A stretch of DNA of 11,683 nt from Bacteroidota bacterium (GTDB taxonomy: Bacteria > Bacteroidota > Bacteroidia > UKL13-3), in NCBI GenBank assembly GCA_010027395.1, contig RGVD01000066.1, forward strand, positions 1 to 11,683, in the 5' to 3' direction. Of the stretch, positions 1 through 5,985 are shown piece by piece. Under the pieces are notes generated by a model. The model was not told the DNA's origin, did not search any database, and saw only the letters and a list, made by a program, of their open reading frames with translations. The translations under genes and the position numbers were made by a program. Numbering within the stretch: position 1 is the first letter of the stretch; every line of letters begins with the position of its first letter.

Positions 1-2
1 AT

Positions 3-500
3 TTTCAACCGCACAACGGGTTTTATCATGATAATGATACAACCAATTATACTACAAGCAGTGGTATAAGACCGAATGACTATAATGCAAAAATCCCGGG
101 TTTAAATGCGCAAGTAGTTGATTATACACTTCCAAATGAATATCAACACGAAAGTCAATTATTTCCAGATACAACTATAGTTATGAGTTGGGATGATGCT
201 GGTTTTAAGAATGCAAATGCATTTGTTGAGTACTTCAAACAAATTCAATTATTGATAAAGGATGATAAAAAAGAGGAATTAGCAAGTCACTTAGATTTCC
301 CTCTTAAAAATTTAGCAAGTAGAATAGAATTTATAGAAAACTACGATAAAATTTTTGACGATGCTTTCAAATACGAAGTGCTAAAGCAAAACCCTAATAT
401 GATGTTTCGAAATAACTTTGGGGCGCTTGCAGGACATGACGGTCAGATGTGGTTTAAGCCTAAAGGTGGCTTATATAAAATTATTGCAATAAACTTTTAG
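3..500 (+). CDS. Hypothetical protein, 3' end only; possible NTF2-like C-terminal domain
   Basis: The reading frame is open from base 3 of the window, so the ATG at 183 is most likely internal and the gene starts upstream of the window. About 165 residues are visible. The first 60 are polar, rich in Asn, Asp, Thr and Tyr, and look like a secreted or periplasmic stretch. The last 100 alternate helices with a terminal strand pair: FRNNFGALAGHDGQMWF, then a closing KIIAIN. A G-x-G/x-W-F turn followed by a K-I-x-A-I-N end is, from memory, common in small NTF2-like domains of Bacteroidota secreted proteins. That assignment is inference. Its TAG stop overlaps the stop of the convergent WbqC-like gene by four bases. 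I do not recognise a specific function. Confidence 0.7.
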   Translation, partial: FQPHNGFYHDNDTTNYTTSSGIRPNDYNAKIPGLNAQVVDYTLPNEYQHESQLFPDTTIVMSWDDAGFKNANAFVEYFKQIQLLIKDDKKEELASHLDFPLKNLASRIEFIENYDKIFDDAFKYEVLKQNPNMMFRNNFGALAGHDGQMWFKPKGGLYKIIAINF

Positions 501-1099
501 ATTAAATAATGCCTGCTTTCTGGCCCTTGACTAAAAAGTAAATCCATGATGGATAAATCGGGTTGAAATCCAAATTTACAATCAAAAACTTGATAGTATG
601 GTTTGAAATCTGTAGTATCAATATCCATTTTCTTTGCGCTGAAAGTATTTCTAAAATCAAGTTGATAATCTTTAACAAACACATCAGTATACCTAATCTC
701 AATGTTTAATTTTAATAACTTCAGGCTAAGTTCAAGCAGCTTTAGGTTAAATTCAAAAAGGGTATGAATGTTTTTATCGAAATAGATGGCTTCAAATTTA
801 TCCTTGTAATACAAGAAATATGGTGAGTTATTGTAGGCAGAAATAATGCTTTGCCAATGATGGCGTTTCCAATCTGTTTCTACCTGTGTTTTAATTTCAG
901 AGATGAGTTGATTTTCGCCATGTTGTATCGGTATTATCAAAGGTAATGTCCCATTAGACGATAAAATTTTGCACCTATTTCGATAGGTTTGCTTTATATA
1001 GTTTTCTCGGGTCTCAATCAAAATTACCTCATGCTTTACCAATTCGCTTATATAAGCAATGCTAGGCAAATAATGCAAACTAAATAAAGGTAAGATCAT
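497..1099 (-). CDS. WbqC-like family protein
   Basis: The product resembles the WbqC-like family (PF08889), small proteins first noted in O-antigen loci but widespread as solo genes in Bacteroidota; their biochemical activity is not established. Visible hallmarks are the N-terminal ILPLFSLHYLPSIAYI, an NRCKI...G...L.IPI segment, a DW...HW.SI...Y..SPYF block, and the terminal FQPDLSIMDLLFSQGPES. I chose the ATG at 1099 (200 residues) because the family hallmark begins immediately after it. The longer frame to 1186 would need a TTG start and adds 29 charged residues with no family similarity that I can recall. An AGAAGGA stretch lies about 12 bases before the chosen ATG. The gene lies downstream of pepT on the same strand with no clear terminator between, so co-transcription is likely. 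The 3' end overlaps the neighbouring convergent gene by four bases. Confidence 0.85.
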   Translation of the reverse strand: MILPLFSLHYLPSIAYISELVKHEVILIETRENYIKQTYRNRCKILSSNGTLPLIIPIQHGENQLISEIKTQVETDWKRHHWQSIISAYNNSPYFLYYKDKFEAIYFDKNIHTLFEFNLKLLELSLKLLKLNIEIRYTDVFVKDYQLDFRNTFSAKKMDIDTTDFKPYYQVFDCKFGFQPDLSIMDLLFSQGPESRHYLI

Positions 1100-1230
1100 T
1101 TTATAAGGTTCCTTCTGTTGTAAACACTCCTTTGCTTTTTCAATTTTAGCATCCTCCTTGAAGACTTCAATTAAATCAGTTTTCAAACACTTAGCTTACA
1201 TGTCAACTTGATTTGAGAAATTATCCTTCA

Positions 1231-2484
1231 CTATTTTTTCTCCTCCCACACTTGCACCAAATTCACCAATACCTCAACCGCTTTTTGCATATCTTGAACA
1301 CTCACATATTCCATTTTGCTATGGATAGCCATTTCTCCAGTAAAAATATTAGGACAAGGTAATCCCATAAAAGACAACCTTGAGCCATCTGTTCCCCCAC
1401 GTATATTCATAATTTCAGGTTCAATTCCAGATCTTTTATATGCTTCACCCGCATTTGCCATCACCTGAGGGAATTGGTCTAACATCTCTTTCATATTTCG
1501 ATATTGCTCTACTACCTTCATATCGAAGGTGGCACCAGGAAATTTATCAACGGCTTTTTTTGCTAAATTGGCCAACCTGTTTTCATATAATGAAAGGTTT
1601 GATGTTTCAAAATCTCTTACTATAAAATGAACTGAACATTGTTCTAATCCTCCTTGGGTATGAACGGGGTGAACAAAGCCTTCATAGCCTTCTGTAGCTT
1701 CAGGACACCACGTATCACTTGGTAATAAACCCATAAAATAGGCCGCCACTTTTTGGGCATTCACCATTTTATTTTTCGCATATCCGGGATGAGCGCTAAC
1801 ACCTGTAAATGTTATGGTGCAAGCGTCAGCCGAAAAGCTTTCACCTTCTAACATTCCCCTTTCGCCACCATCAAGGGTGTAACCAAAATCAGCATTTAAC
1901 TTTTGCATATCCACCTTATTAACACCTCTTCCAATTTCTTCATCAGGTGTAAACAATATACGGATTTTACCATGTTTAACTTCAGGATGTCGTAAAATGT
2001 AATTAGCAAAATCCATGATGATAGCCACACCTGCTTTATCATCTGCACCTAGCAAAGTTTTGCCACTAGCTGTGATAATATCATCACCAATGCGTTCTGA
2101 TAAGTAAGGGTGCTTTTGACAAGAAATAATAACTGTGTTGTCATCAGGTAAAACTATATCAGTACCGTCCCAGGCTTTATGTAATATTGGTTTTACATCA
2201 GTTCCGCTGCAATCAGGGGCAGTATCGACATGAGAGCAAAAACAAATAACGGGAGTTTCATTTTCTGAATTGGCTTCAATGGTAGCATACACATAACCAT
2301 ACTCATCCAGTTCGGCATCAAGGATGCCTATTTGCTTTAGTTCTTCAACAAGCAGCCTGCTCAGATCTTTTTGCTTCATGCTCGAAGGTTGTGTATCTGA
2401 ATCAGGGTCAGCAGTTGTATCTATTCGCACATAACGCATTAATCGTTCGGCAACAGTGTGTTTATAATATTCGTTTAATGGCAT
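1231..2484 (-). CDS. pepT: Peptidase T (tripeptide aminopeptidase), M20B family
   Basis: This is a cytoplasmic dinuclear zinc aminopeptidase that removes the N-terminal residue from tripeptides. At 417 residues it is close to the roughly 408 of the Escherichia coli enzyme. The metal and catalytic residues can be read off: H85 and D87 in CFCSHVDTAPD, D148 in LLGADDKAG, E182-E183 in TPDEEIGRG, D205 in YTLDGG, and H388 in EMAIHSK. The spacing matches E. coli His78, Asp80, Asp140, Glu173/174, Asp196 and His379 within a shift of 7-9 residues. The dimerisation (lid) domain spans about 215-330, including GVSAHPG. The substrate-binding NIRGGTDGSRL is at 360-370. The start is the ATG at 2484; the frame has the normal N-terminus of the family. 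It is the first gene of a leftward pair with the WbqC-like gene and is divergent from the small-ORF region. The enzyme looks intact. Confidence 0.97.
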   Translation of the reverse strand: MPLNEYYKHTVAERLMRYVRIDTTADPDSDTQPSSMKQKDLSRLLVEELKQIGILDAELDEYGYVYATIEANSENETPVICFCSHVDTAPDCSGTDVKPILHKAWDGTDIVLPDDNTVIISCQKHPYLSERIGDDIITASGKTLLGADDKAGVAIIMDFANYILRHPEVKHGKIRILFTPDEEIGRGVNKVDMQKLNADFGYTLDGGERGMLEGESFSADACTITFTGVSAHPGYAKNKMVNAQKVAAYFMGLLPSDTWCPEATEGYEGFVHPVHTQGGLEQCSVHFIVRDFETSNLSLYENRLANLAKKAVDKFPGATFDMKVVEQYRNMKEMLDQFPQVMANAGEAYKRSGIEPEIMNIRGGTDGSRLSFMGLPCPNIFTGEMAIHSKMEYVSVQDMQKAVEVLVNLVQVWEEKK

Positions 2485-2618
2485 CTTTTAAGTATTTGTC
2501 ACGCAATATAATTATTGATTAGATAATGCCATTTCAATTTGGGTTGACTTGCACTATTATGGGAAATAAATAGGTGTTTAATTTCAATTAAGTGCTTGAA
2601 TATTATTTATATGCATTT

Positions 2619-2660
2619 TAGGTATGATTTAAGATAGCAAAGAGTAAATCTTCATACCTA
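2619..2660. repeat. Imperfect inverted repeat / hairpin upstream of the first small ORF
   Basis: TAGGTATGA at 2619-2627 is perfectly complementary to TCATACCTA at 2652-2660. Inside it TTTA (2628-2631) can pair with TAAA (2645-2648), leaving a three-base bulge on the right arm. There is no T-tract after either arm, so it is not a standard terminator. It sits 50 bases before the 27-codon ORF and could be a 5' leader structure or an operator. No function can be assigned. Confidence 0.5.
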
Positions 2661-2709
2661 CGGGATAAAGATAAAAAAAATGTTTAACCCTTAAAATTAA
2701 AAAAAGGTT

Positions 2710-2793
2710 ATGTACGGACTAATCGTTAATGCCCAATTTGTTGTATTAAATACGATAAAAGCATTATCAAAAACATTGAGGTTGTTCATGTAA
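2710..2793 (+). CDS. Candidate small peptide A (27 aa), first of three related tandem small ORFs
   Basis: The ORF runs from the ATG at 2710 to the TAA at 2791-2793. The peptide begins MYGLI and is hydrophobic, with N7, N14, K17, K21 and R24 spaced three, four or seven residues apart. On a helix these fall on one face, so an amphipathic helix is plausible. Its first 26 residues align without gaps to peptide C (identical at positions 1-5, 9, 14 and 23) and peptide B (identical at 1, 5, 8, 17, 19, 21 and 26). ATGTACGG and the following CTAAT are also shared with C at DNA level, apart from one base. An AAGG lies only two bases before the ATG, too close for a normal ribosome site. A terminator-like hairpin starts 16 bases after the stop. 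No known family is recognised; whether it is translated is unknown. Confidence 0.45.
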   Translation: MYGLIVNAQFVVLNTIKALSKTLRLFM

Positions 2794-2809
2794 TGACCTC
2801 TTAACTCAG

Positions 2810-2840
2810 AAACTACCGCTTAAAAGGCGGTAGTTTTAAT
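2810..2840 (+). terminator. Rho-independent-type terminator after small ORF A
   Basis: AAACTACCGC at 2810-2819 pairs perfectly with GCGGTAGTTT at 2827-2836: ten base pairs, a seven-base loop and a GC-rich core. The arm ends in TTTT (2834-2837), followed by AATTTA. The T-run reads in the rightward direction only, so it fits termination after small ORF A. The same arm sequence recurs further right in the region. Confidence 0.65.
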
Positions 2841-2846
2841 TTACTT

Positions 2847-2972
2847 ATGAAAACAATAATAACCATTGCACATTACACCCATACAAGCCTTGTGAAGGTC
2901 TTGTTAAAAATTATTGGAGAGTTTGAATCCAACGTGAAGCAATTAAACAAAAATTCAAGTCAAACTACCTAA
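2847..2972 (+). CDS. Candidate small peptide B (41 aa), second of three related tandem small ORFs
   Basis: The ORF runs from the ATG at 2847, ten bases after the preceding hairpin, to the TAA at 2970-2972. The N-terminal 23 residues are hydrophobic with T6, H9, T11, H12, K17 and K21; the C-terminal 18 are polar and rich in Asn, Lys, Ser and Gln. It aligns without gaps to peptide C (identical at positions 1, 5, 6, 7, 11, 12, 15 and 16) and shares K17, L19 and K21 with peptide A. There is no Shine-Dalgarno sequence, which is usual in this phylum. The last codons and the stop form the sequence AAACTACCTAA, one copy of the recurrent motif of this region. It matches no family that I know. Being downstream of a terminator, it would need read-through or its own promoter, which I could not identify. 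Confidence 0.4.
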   Translation: MKTIITIAHYTHTSLVKVLLKIIGEFESNVKQLNKNSSQTT

Positions 2973-3022
2973 ATTACTATGTCTGATAATCAGGCAGAAA
3001 ACCTTTTTAACAAAAAAAGGAT

Positions 3023-3052
3023 TTGTTTGAAACGAAATGATTTTTACATTCG
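3023..3052 (+). promoter_or_regulatory. Candidate Bacteroidota-type promoter before small ORF C
   Basis: TTG at 3023-3025, a 19-base spacer, and TACATTCG at 3045-3052 fit TTG / TAnnTTTG with one mismatch in the -7 box. Transcription would begin around 3058, giving a leader of about 35 bases before the ATG at 3094. This is a pattern match only; AT-rich DNA produces many near matches. Confidence 0.3.
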
Positions 3053-3093
3053 TCTATACAACCATAGGAAACAATAATTAATCCATTTACACT

Positions 3094-3222
3094 ATGTACG
3101 GCCTAATTACAATAATTCAAACTACCCATAGGAATTTAGTTTCTGGTATCATGCATTTTCTATATTATATAGATTATCAGGAAAATAAGCAGAGGCCAAT
3201 TAAACAAATTAAATTAGATTAG
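3094..3222 (+). CDS. Candidate small peptide C (42 aa), third of three related tandem small ORFs
   Basis: The ORF runs from the ATG at 3094 to the TAG at 3220-3222. It begins MYGLI like peptide A and continues with ITI and TH..LV, as in peptide B, so it links the two. Residues 1-26 are hydrophobic with few charges (H12, R13, H21); residues 27-42 are polar and basic (K, R, Q, N). The three-way alignment keeps Ile5, a hydrophobic residue at 16, and Leu/Ile at 19 and 23. Its stop codon lies inside TTAGGTAGTTT, which is the exact complement of the sequence around the stop of ORF B, and a possible hairpin follows. A candidate promoter lies about 40 bases upstream. No function can be assigned; secreted peptide, membrane-active peptide or leader peptide are all open. 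Confidence 0.45.
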   Translation: MYGLITIIQTTHRNLVSGIMHFLYYIDYQENKQRPIKQIKLD

Positions 3223-3255
3223 GTAGTTTTCGCTTTGCGACATAGATCAAACTAC
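3223..3255 (+). terminator. Possible nested hairpin after small ORF C
   Basis: GTAGTTT (3223-3229) pairs with AAACTAC (3249-3255), and inside it TCGC (3230-3233) pairs with GCGA (3237-3240) around a three-base loop. Only ATTTC follows, so the T-tract is weak. The position directly after the stop of ORF C mirrors the hairpin after ORF A, which is the main reason to consider it a terminator. Confidence 0.3.
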
Positions 3256-3335
3256 ATTTCATACTAAATACACCGATTTTTAAGTCATTCATTTTATTAA
3301 TTACTTCAAATGAGTATTATTGAATAAAAAATAAT

Positions 3336-4175
3336 ATGCAATTATTTACCATAAATACAGGTTATTTTAAGTTGGATGGAGGCGCTATGTTTGGCGTGGT
3401 GCCTAAAAGTATTTGGCATAAACTCAATCCGGCAGATGAGAATAACATGATTCAATTGGCGATGCGATGCCTGCTCATTCAAGATGGAAAAAGATTGATA
3501 TTAATTGATAACGGAATAGGAGAGAAACAAGACTCGAAATTCTTTTCTCACTATTTTTTACACGGTGATGATACCCTTGAGAAATCACTTAAAGCATATG
3601 GATTTTCCACCGATGATATAACCGATGTAGTGCTGTCGCATTTGCATTTTGACCATTGTGGTGGGGGTATTAGTTGGAATAATGATAAGACAAAATTTAG
3701 AACTACTTTTAAGAATGCCACCTATTGGGTTGATGAAAAACATTGGAATGAAAGTCAATCACCCAACCCAAGAGAGAAAGCTAGTTTTCTAAATGATAAC
3801 ATAATTCCTATGCAAGAGAGTGGTCAGTTAAGACTATTAAAGCAAGGAGAAATGTTTCATCCAGAAATAGAATTGTTGCATTCAAACGGACATACTAACA
3901 ATATGATTCATCCAATCATCCCTTTTAAAAATTCGAAAGTCATTTATTTAGCAGACGTTATTCCAACTATGGCCCATATACCCACAGCCTATGTGATGGG
4001 ATACGATGTTCGACCACTTGACACCATGATAGAAAAGCAAAGAATATTGAAAATGGCTGCAGAAAAAAATTACATTTTATATTTTGAGCATGATCCTTTT
4101 CATGAAGCTTGCATTGTTGAACAGACTGAAAAAGGAATTAGATCGAAAGAGATAATAAAACTGAAAGACCTGTAA
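3336..4175 (+). CDS. MBL-fold metallo-hydrolase (lactonase-like)
   Basis: A metallo-beta-lactamase-fold hydrolase of 279 residues with a complete dinuclear zinc site: H102, H104, D106 and H107 in LSHLHFDHCGG (the HxHxDH motif), H186 in HSNGHTNN, D207 in LADVIPT, and H252 in FEHDPFHEA. The N-terminal strand region (about 1-60) with LILIDNGIG is typical of the family. The extended segment between DNGIG and HxHxDH and the GHTNNM variant recall the group holding quorum-quenching lactonases such as YtnP and AiiA relatives. The substrate cannot be read from sequence, and other soluble hydrolase activities are equally possible. There is no signal peptide, so it is cytoplasmic. It starts at the ATG at 3336, stands alone, and is separated from small ORF C by 113 bases. 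No clear promoter or terminator was found. Confidence 0.88.
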   Translation: MQLFTINTGYFKLDGGAMFGVVPKSIWHKLNPADENNMIQLAMRCLLIQDGKRLILIDNGIGEKQDSKFFSHYFLHGDDTLEKSLKAYGFSTDDITDVVLSHLHFDHCGGGISWNNDKTKFRTTFKNATYWVDEKHWNESQSPNPREKASFLNDNIIPMQESGQLRLLKQGEMFHPEIELLHSNGHTNNMIHPIIPFKNSKVIYLADVIPTMAHIPTAYVMGYDVRPLDTMIEKQRILKMAAEKNYILYFEHDPFHEACIVEQTEKGIRSKEIIKLKDL

Positions 4176-4248
4176 TGTAGTAAATTTATTATTCCGACAT
4201 ATTAAACTATTTTGTTTTATCTTGCTCATAGATAAAATTCAAAAGCGT

Positions 4249-5964
4249 ATGTCGAAACTTAAACGCAGGCAATTCCTTAACGAGGCCGCTTCAGCTTTGC
4301 TTTCTGATGATTCAAATTCATCAAACCAGGGCTATGTAGATTATTCAAATAAAACCTTGCCTACTCAGTTAGGAAAAGCTTCCACGGGTTTGAGCGAATA
4401 CAAAGGTTCGTTTGGAGAATCAGAAATTCTGCATTTGTGCAGACGAACTTTATTTGGTGTTAAAAAATCAGATGTTGATTTCTTCAAAACCAAAAGCATG
4501 AACGATGCTGTTGATTACATTCTAAATATTAATGCCACTGAGAACAGTTTTCCAATAAATCATTATGGTACAAATGCCAACTTTCCTGATACGGAGGTAC
4601 CTTATGGGCAAACTTGGGTAAATGCTTCGAATAATGTCAACTTAAATGCAGCTAGAATTCAGTCATTCAAGGCTTGGTGGATTGGTTTGATGCTAAATCA
4701 AGATAGAACCATCAGAGAAAAAATGACCTTGTTTTGGCATAATCATTTTGCCACTGAAACCAATGTGGTGAAAGATGCTCGCTATGTTTTTAAAAACAAT
4801 AATCTAATAAGAACAAATTGTTTGGGTGACTTCAAAGCTCTGGTGCAAGCCATTTCAACAGACCCTGCGATGTTGGTATATTTAAATGGCGAACAAAACA
4901 GCAAAACCTCACCTGATGAGAATTTTGGTCGCGAGTTGCAAGAATTGTTTACGGTTGGCAAAGATTTACCTAACCATTATACCGAAGATGATGTGAAAAT
5001 GGCAGCCAAAGTTATGACGGGCTGGAGAAATAATGCTACAACTATTGCTTCCACTTTCGACTCAACCAAGCATGATACAAGCAACAAACAATTTTCCTCA
5101 TTTTATAACAATACAGTTATTACGGGACGGTCTGGTGCAACAGCAGGTTCGCAGGAATTGAACGACTTAGTAAATATGATTTTTACTCAAGAGGAAGTAT
5201 CAAAATATATTTGCAGAAAAATTTATAGGTACTTTATTTACTATGTGATTGACGAAACAGTTGAGTTAAATGTAATTCAACCCTTGGCAAAAATTTTCAG
5301 AGATAACAATTATCAAATTGCACCCGTATTAAGTAAACTCTTTAAAAGCGAGCATTTTTATGATGTTTTAAATAAAGGATGCATCATTAAACAACCTATG
5401 GATTATTTAATAGGTATGAGCAGGCAATTTAATTTGCAATTTCCAGATGGAACTAACCCTCTTCAAACCTATACCCATTGGGCTTATATGCAACAAATAG
5501 GATTAACGCTTGGACAAGATATCGGAGATCCTCCCAATGTAGCAGGATGGCCAGCTTTTTATGAAGACCCACAGTATTATGAATTATGGATAAATTCCGA
5601 TTCATTACCAAAGCGCAACCAAATTTGTGATGGACTTAATTATGTTGGTTTTAATAGACAAAACTTTAAGTTGATATTTGATTTAATTGCCTTTGCTCAG
5701 CAGTTTAATACACCTGAAGATCCAAATGCTTTAATTGCTCAAATAACTAAATTGCTTTATGGAATTGATGTTTCGCAAACAATAAAAGACGGACTAAAAA
5801 CTTCTTTTCTTCTTTCAGGGCAATCGAGCGATCATTATTGGACAGATGCATGGAATGCATACAAAGCCGCACCAACTGATACAACCAAAAAGTCAACTGT
5901 TAACACCCGCTTGCAGGCTTTAATTAAATATGTATGTGGTCAAGCCGAACATCAACTTTGTTAA
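4249..5964 (+). CDS. DUF1800 domain-containing protein
   Basis: The protein belongs to DUF1800 (PF08811), found beside DUF1501 genes in many bacteria; its biochemical role is unknown. Family blocks, numbered from the chosen start, are LHLCRRTLFG at about 61-70, IREKMTLFWHNHF at 155-167, LNGEQNSKTSPDENFGRELQ at 212-231, DDVKMAAKVMTGWR at 247-260, and a C-terminal DPPNVAGWPAF block. I chose the ATG at 4249 (571 residues); the frame extends nine codons to a TTG at 4222, but the ATG gives the usual MSxLKRRQFL-type opening. That opening carries a twin-arginine-like RRQFL, yet the next residues are acidic and polar, not a hydrophobic segment, so Tat export is not supported by sequence. There is no T9SS C-terminal domain. 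Only 21 bases separate it from the DUF1501 gene, so they form an operon. Confidence 0.92.
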   Translation: MSKLKRRQFLNEAASALLSDDSNSSNQGYVDYSNKTLPTQLGKASTGLSEYKGSFGESEILHLCRRTLFGVKKSDVDFFKTKSMNDAVDYILNINATENSFPINHYGTNANFPDTEVPYGQTWVNASNNVNLNAARIQSFKAWWIGLMLNQDRTIREKMTLFWHNHFATETNVVKDARYVFKNNNLIRTNCLGDFKALVQAISTDPAMLVYLNGEQNSKTSPDENFGRELQELFTVGKDLPNHYTEDDVKMAAKVMTGWRNNATTIASTFDSTKHDTSNKQFSSFYNNTVITGRSGATAGSQELNDLVNMIFTQEEVSKYICRKIYRYFIYYVIDETVELNVIQPLAKIFRDNNYQIAPVLSKLFKSEHFYDVLNKGCIIKQPMDYLIGMSRQFNLQFPDGTNPLQTYTHWAYMQQIGLTLGQDIGDPPNVAGWPAFYEDPQYYELWINSDSLPKRNQICDGLNYVGFNRQNFKLIFDLIAFAQQFNTPEDPNALIAQITKLLYGIDVSQTIKDGLKTSFLLSGQSSDHYWTDAWNAYKAAPTDTTKKSTVNTRLQALIKYVCGQAEHQLC

Positions 5965-5985
5965 TCAAAATAAGTATTATAGATT

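Larger units (their letters stand above)
2810..3255. repeat. Six dispersed copies of AAACTAC / GTAGTTT in alternating orientation
   Basis: Copies lie at 2810-2816 (plus), 2830-2836 (minus), 2962-2968 (plus), 3119-3125 (plus), 3223-3229 (minus) and 3249-3255 (plus). Four extend to AAACTACC or its complement and one to AAACTACA. About 0.05 copies of a given heptamer are expected on both strands of 450 bases of random sequence, so six are not chance. The copies can pair as 2810-2819 with 2827-2836, as 2962-2972 with 3219-3229 (11 perfect base pairs), or as 3223-3229 with 3249-3255. The last two pairings exclude each other. Confidence 0.6.
2485..3335. other. 851-bp divergent intergenic region carrying small ORFs and hairpins
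   Basis: No ORF of ordinary length is present on either strand between pepT and the MBL-fold gene. In order it holds: an AT-rich pepT leader (to about 2580) with no convincing promoter; a 42-base imperfect hairpin (2619-2660); a 27-codon ORF; a terminator-like hairpin; a 41-codon ORF; a weak CCTTTTT/AAAAAGG hairpin (3002-3020); a candidate promoter; a 42-codon ORF; and a nested hairpin around 3223-3255. The last 80 bases before the MBL gene are plain AT-rich sequence. This gap is unusually long compared with the other junctions here, which are mostly overlaps or under 130 bases. Confidence 0.8.

Noticed and set aside
183..500. ATG at 183 as the true start of a 105-residue protein
   Set aside because: The frame is open all the way to base 3 with protein-like composition, so the gene almost certainly begins outside the window.
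2710..2793. MYGLI opening as the N-terminus of an H-NOX (haem NO-binding) domain remnant
   Set aside because: H-NOX proteins often begin M-Y-G-hydrophobic, but the frame stops after 27 codons, no downstream H-NOX sequence is found in any frame that I examined, and the residues after MYGLI fit the neighbouring small ORFs better.
3002..3020. CCTTTTT/AAAAAGG hairpin as a terminator
   Set aside because: Seven pairs of mostly A-T with no T-tract after it; homopolymer runs in AT-rich DNA form such stems readily.
2979..3077. A 32-codon ORF between small ORFs B and C (begins MSDNQ, polar and basic)
   Set aside because: It shows no similarity to the three related peptides, has no start signal, and an open frame of this length is common in AT-rich DNA.
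3310..3327. Five-codon ORF just before the MBL gene as a leader peptide
   Set aside because: Too short and featureless to support; no attenuator-like hairpin follows it.
4205..4225. TATTTTG before the DUF1800 gene as a -7 promoter box
   Set aside because: It lacks one base of TAnnTTTG and no TTG lies at the right distance upstream.
4222..4248. TTG at 4222 as the start of the DUF1800 protein
   Set aside because: The ATG nine codons later gives the usual opening and no signal favours TTG.
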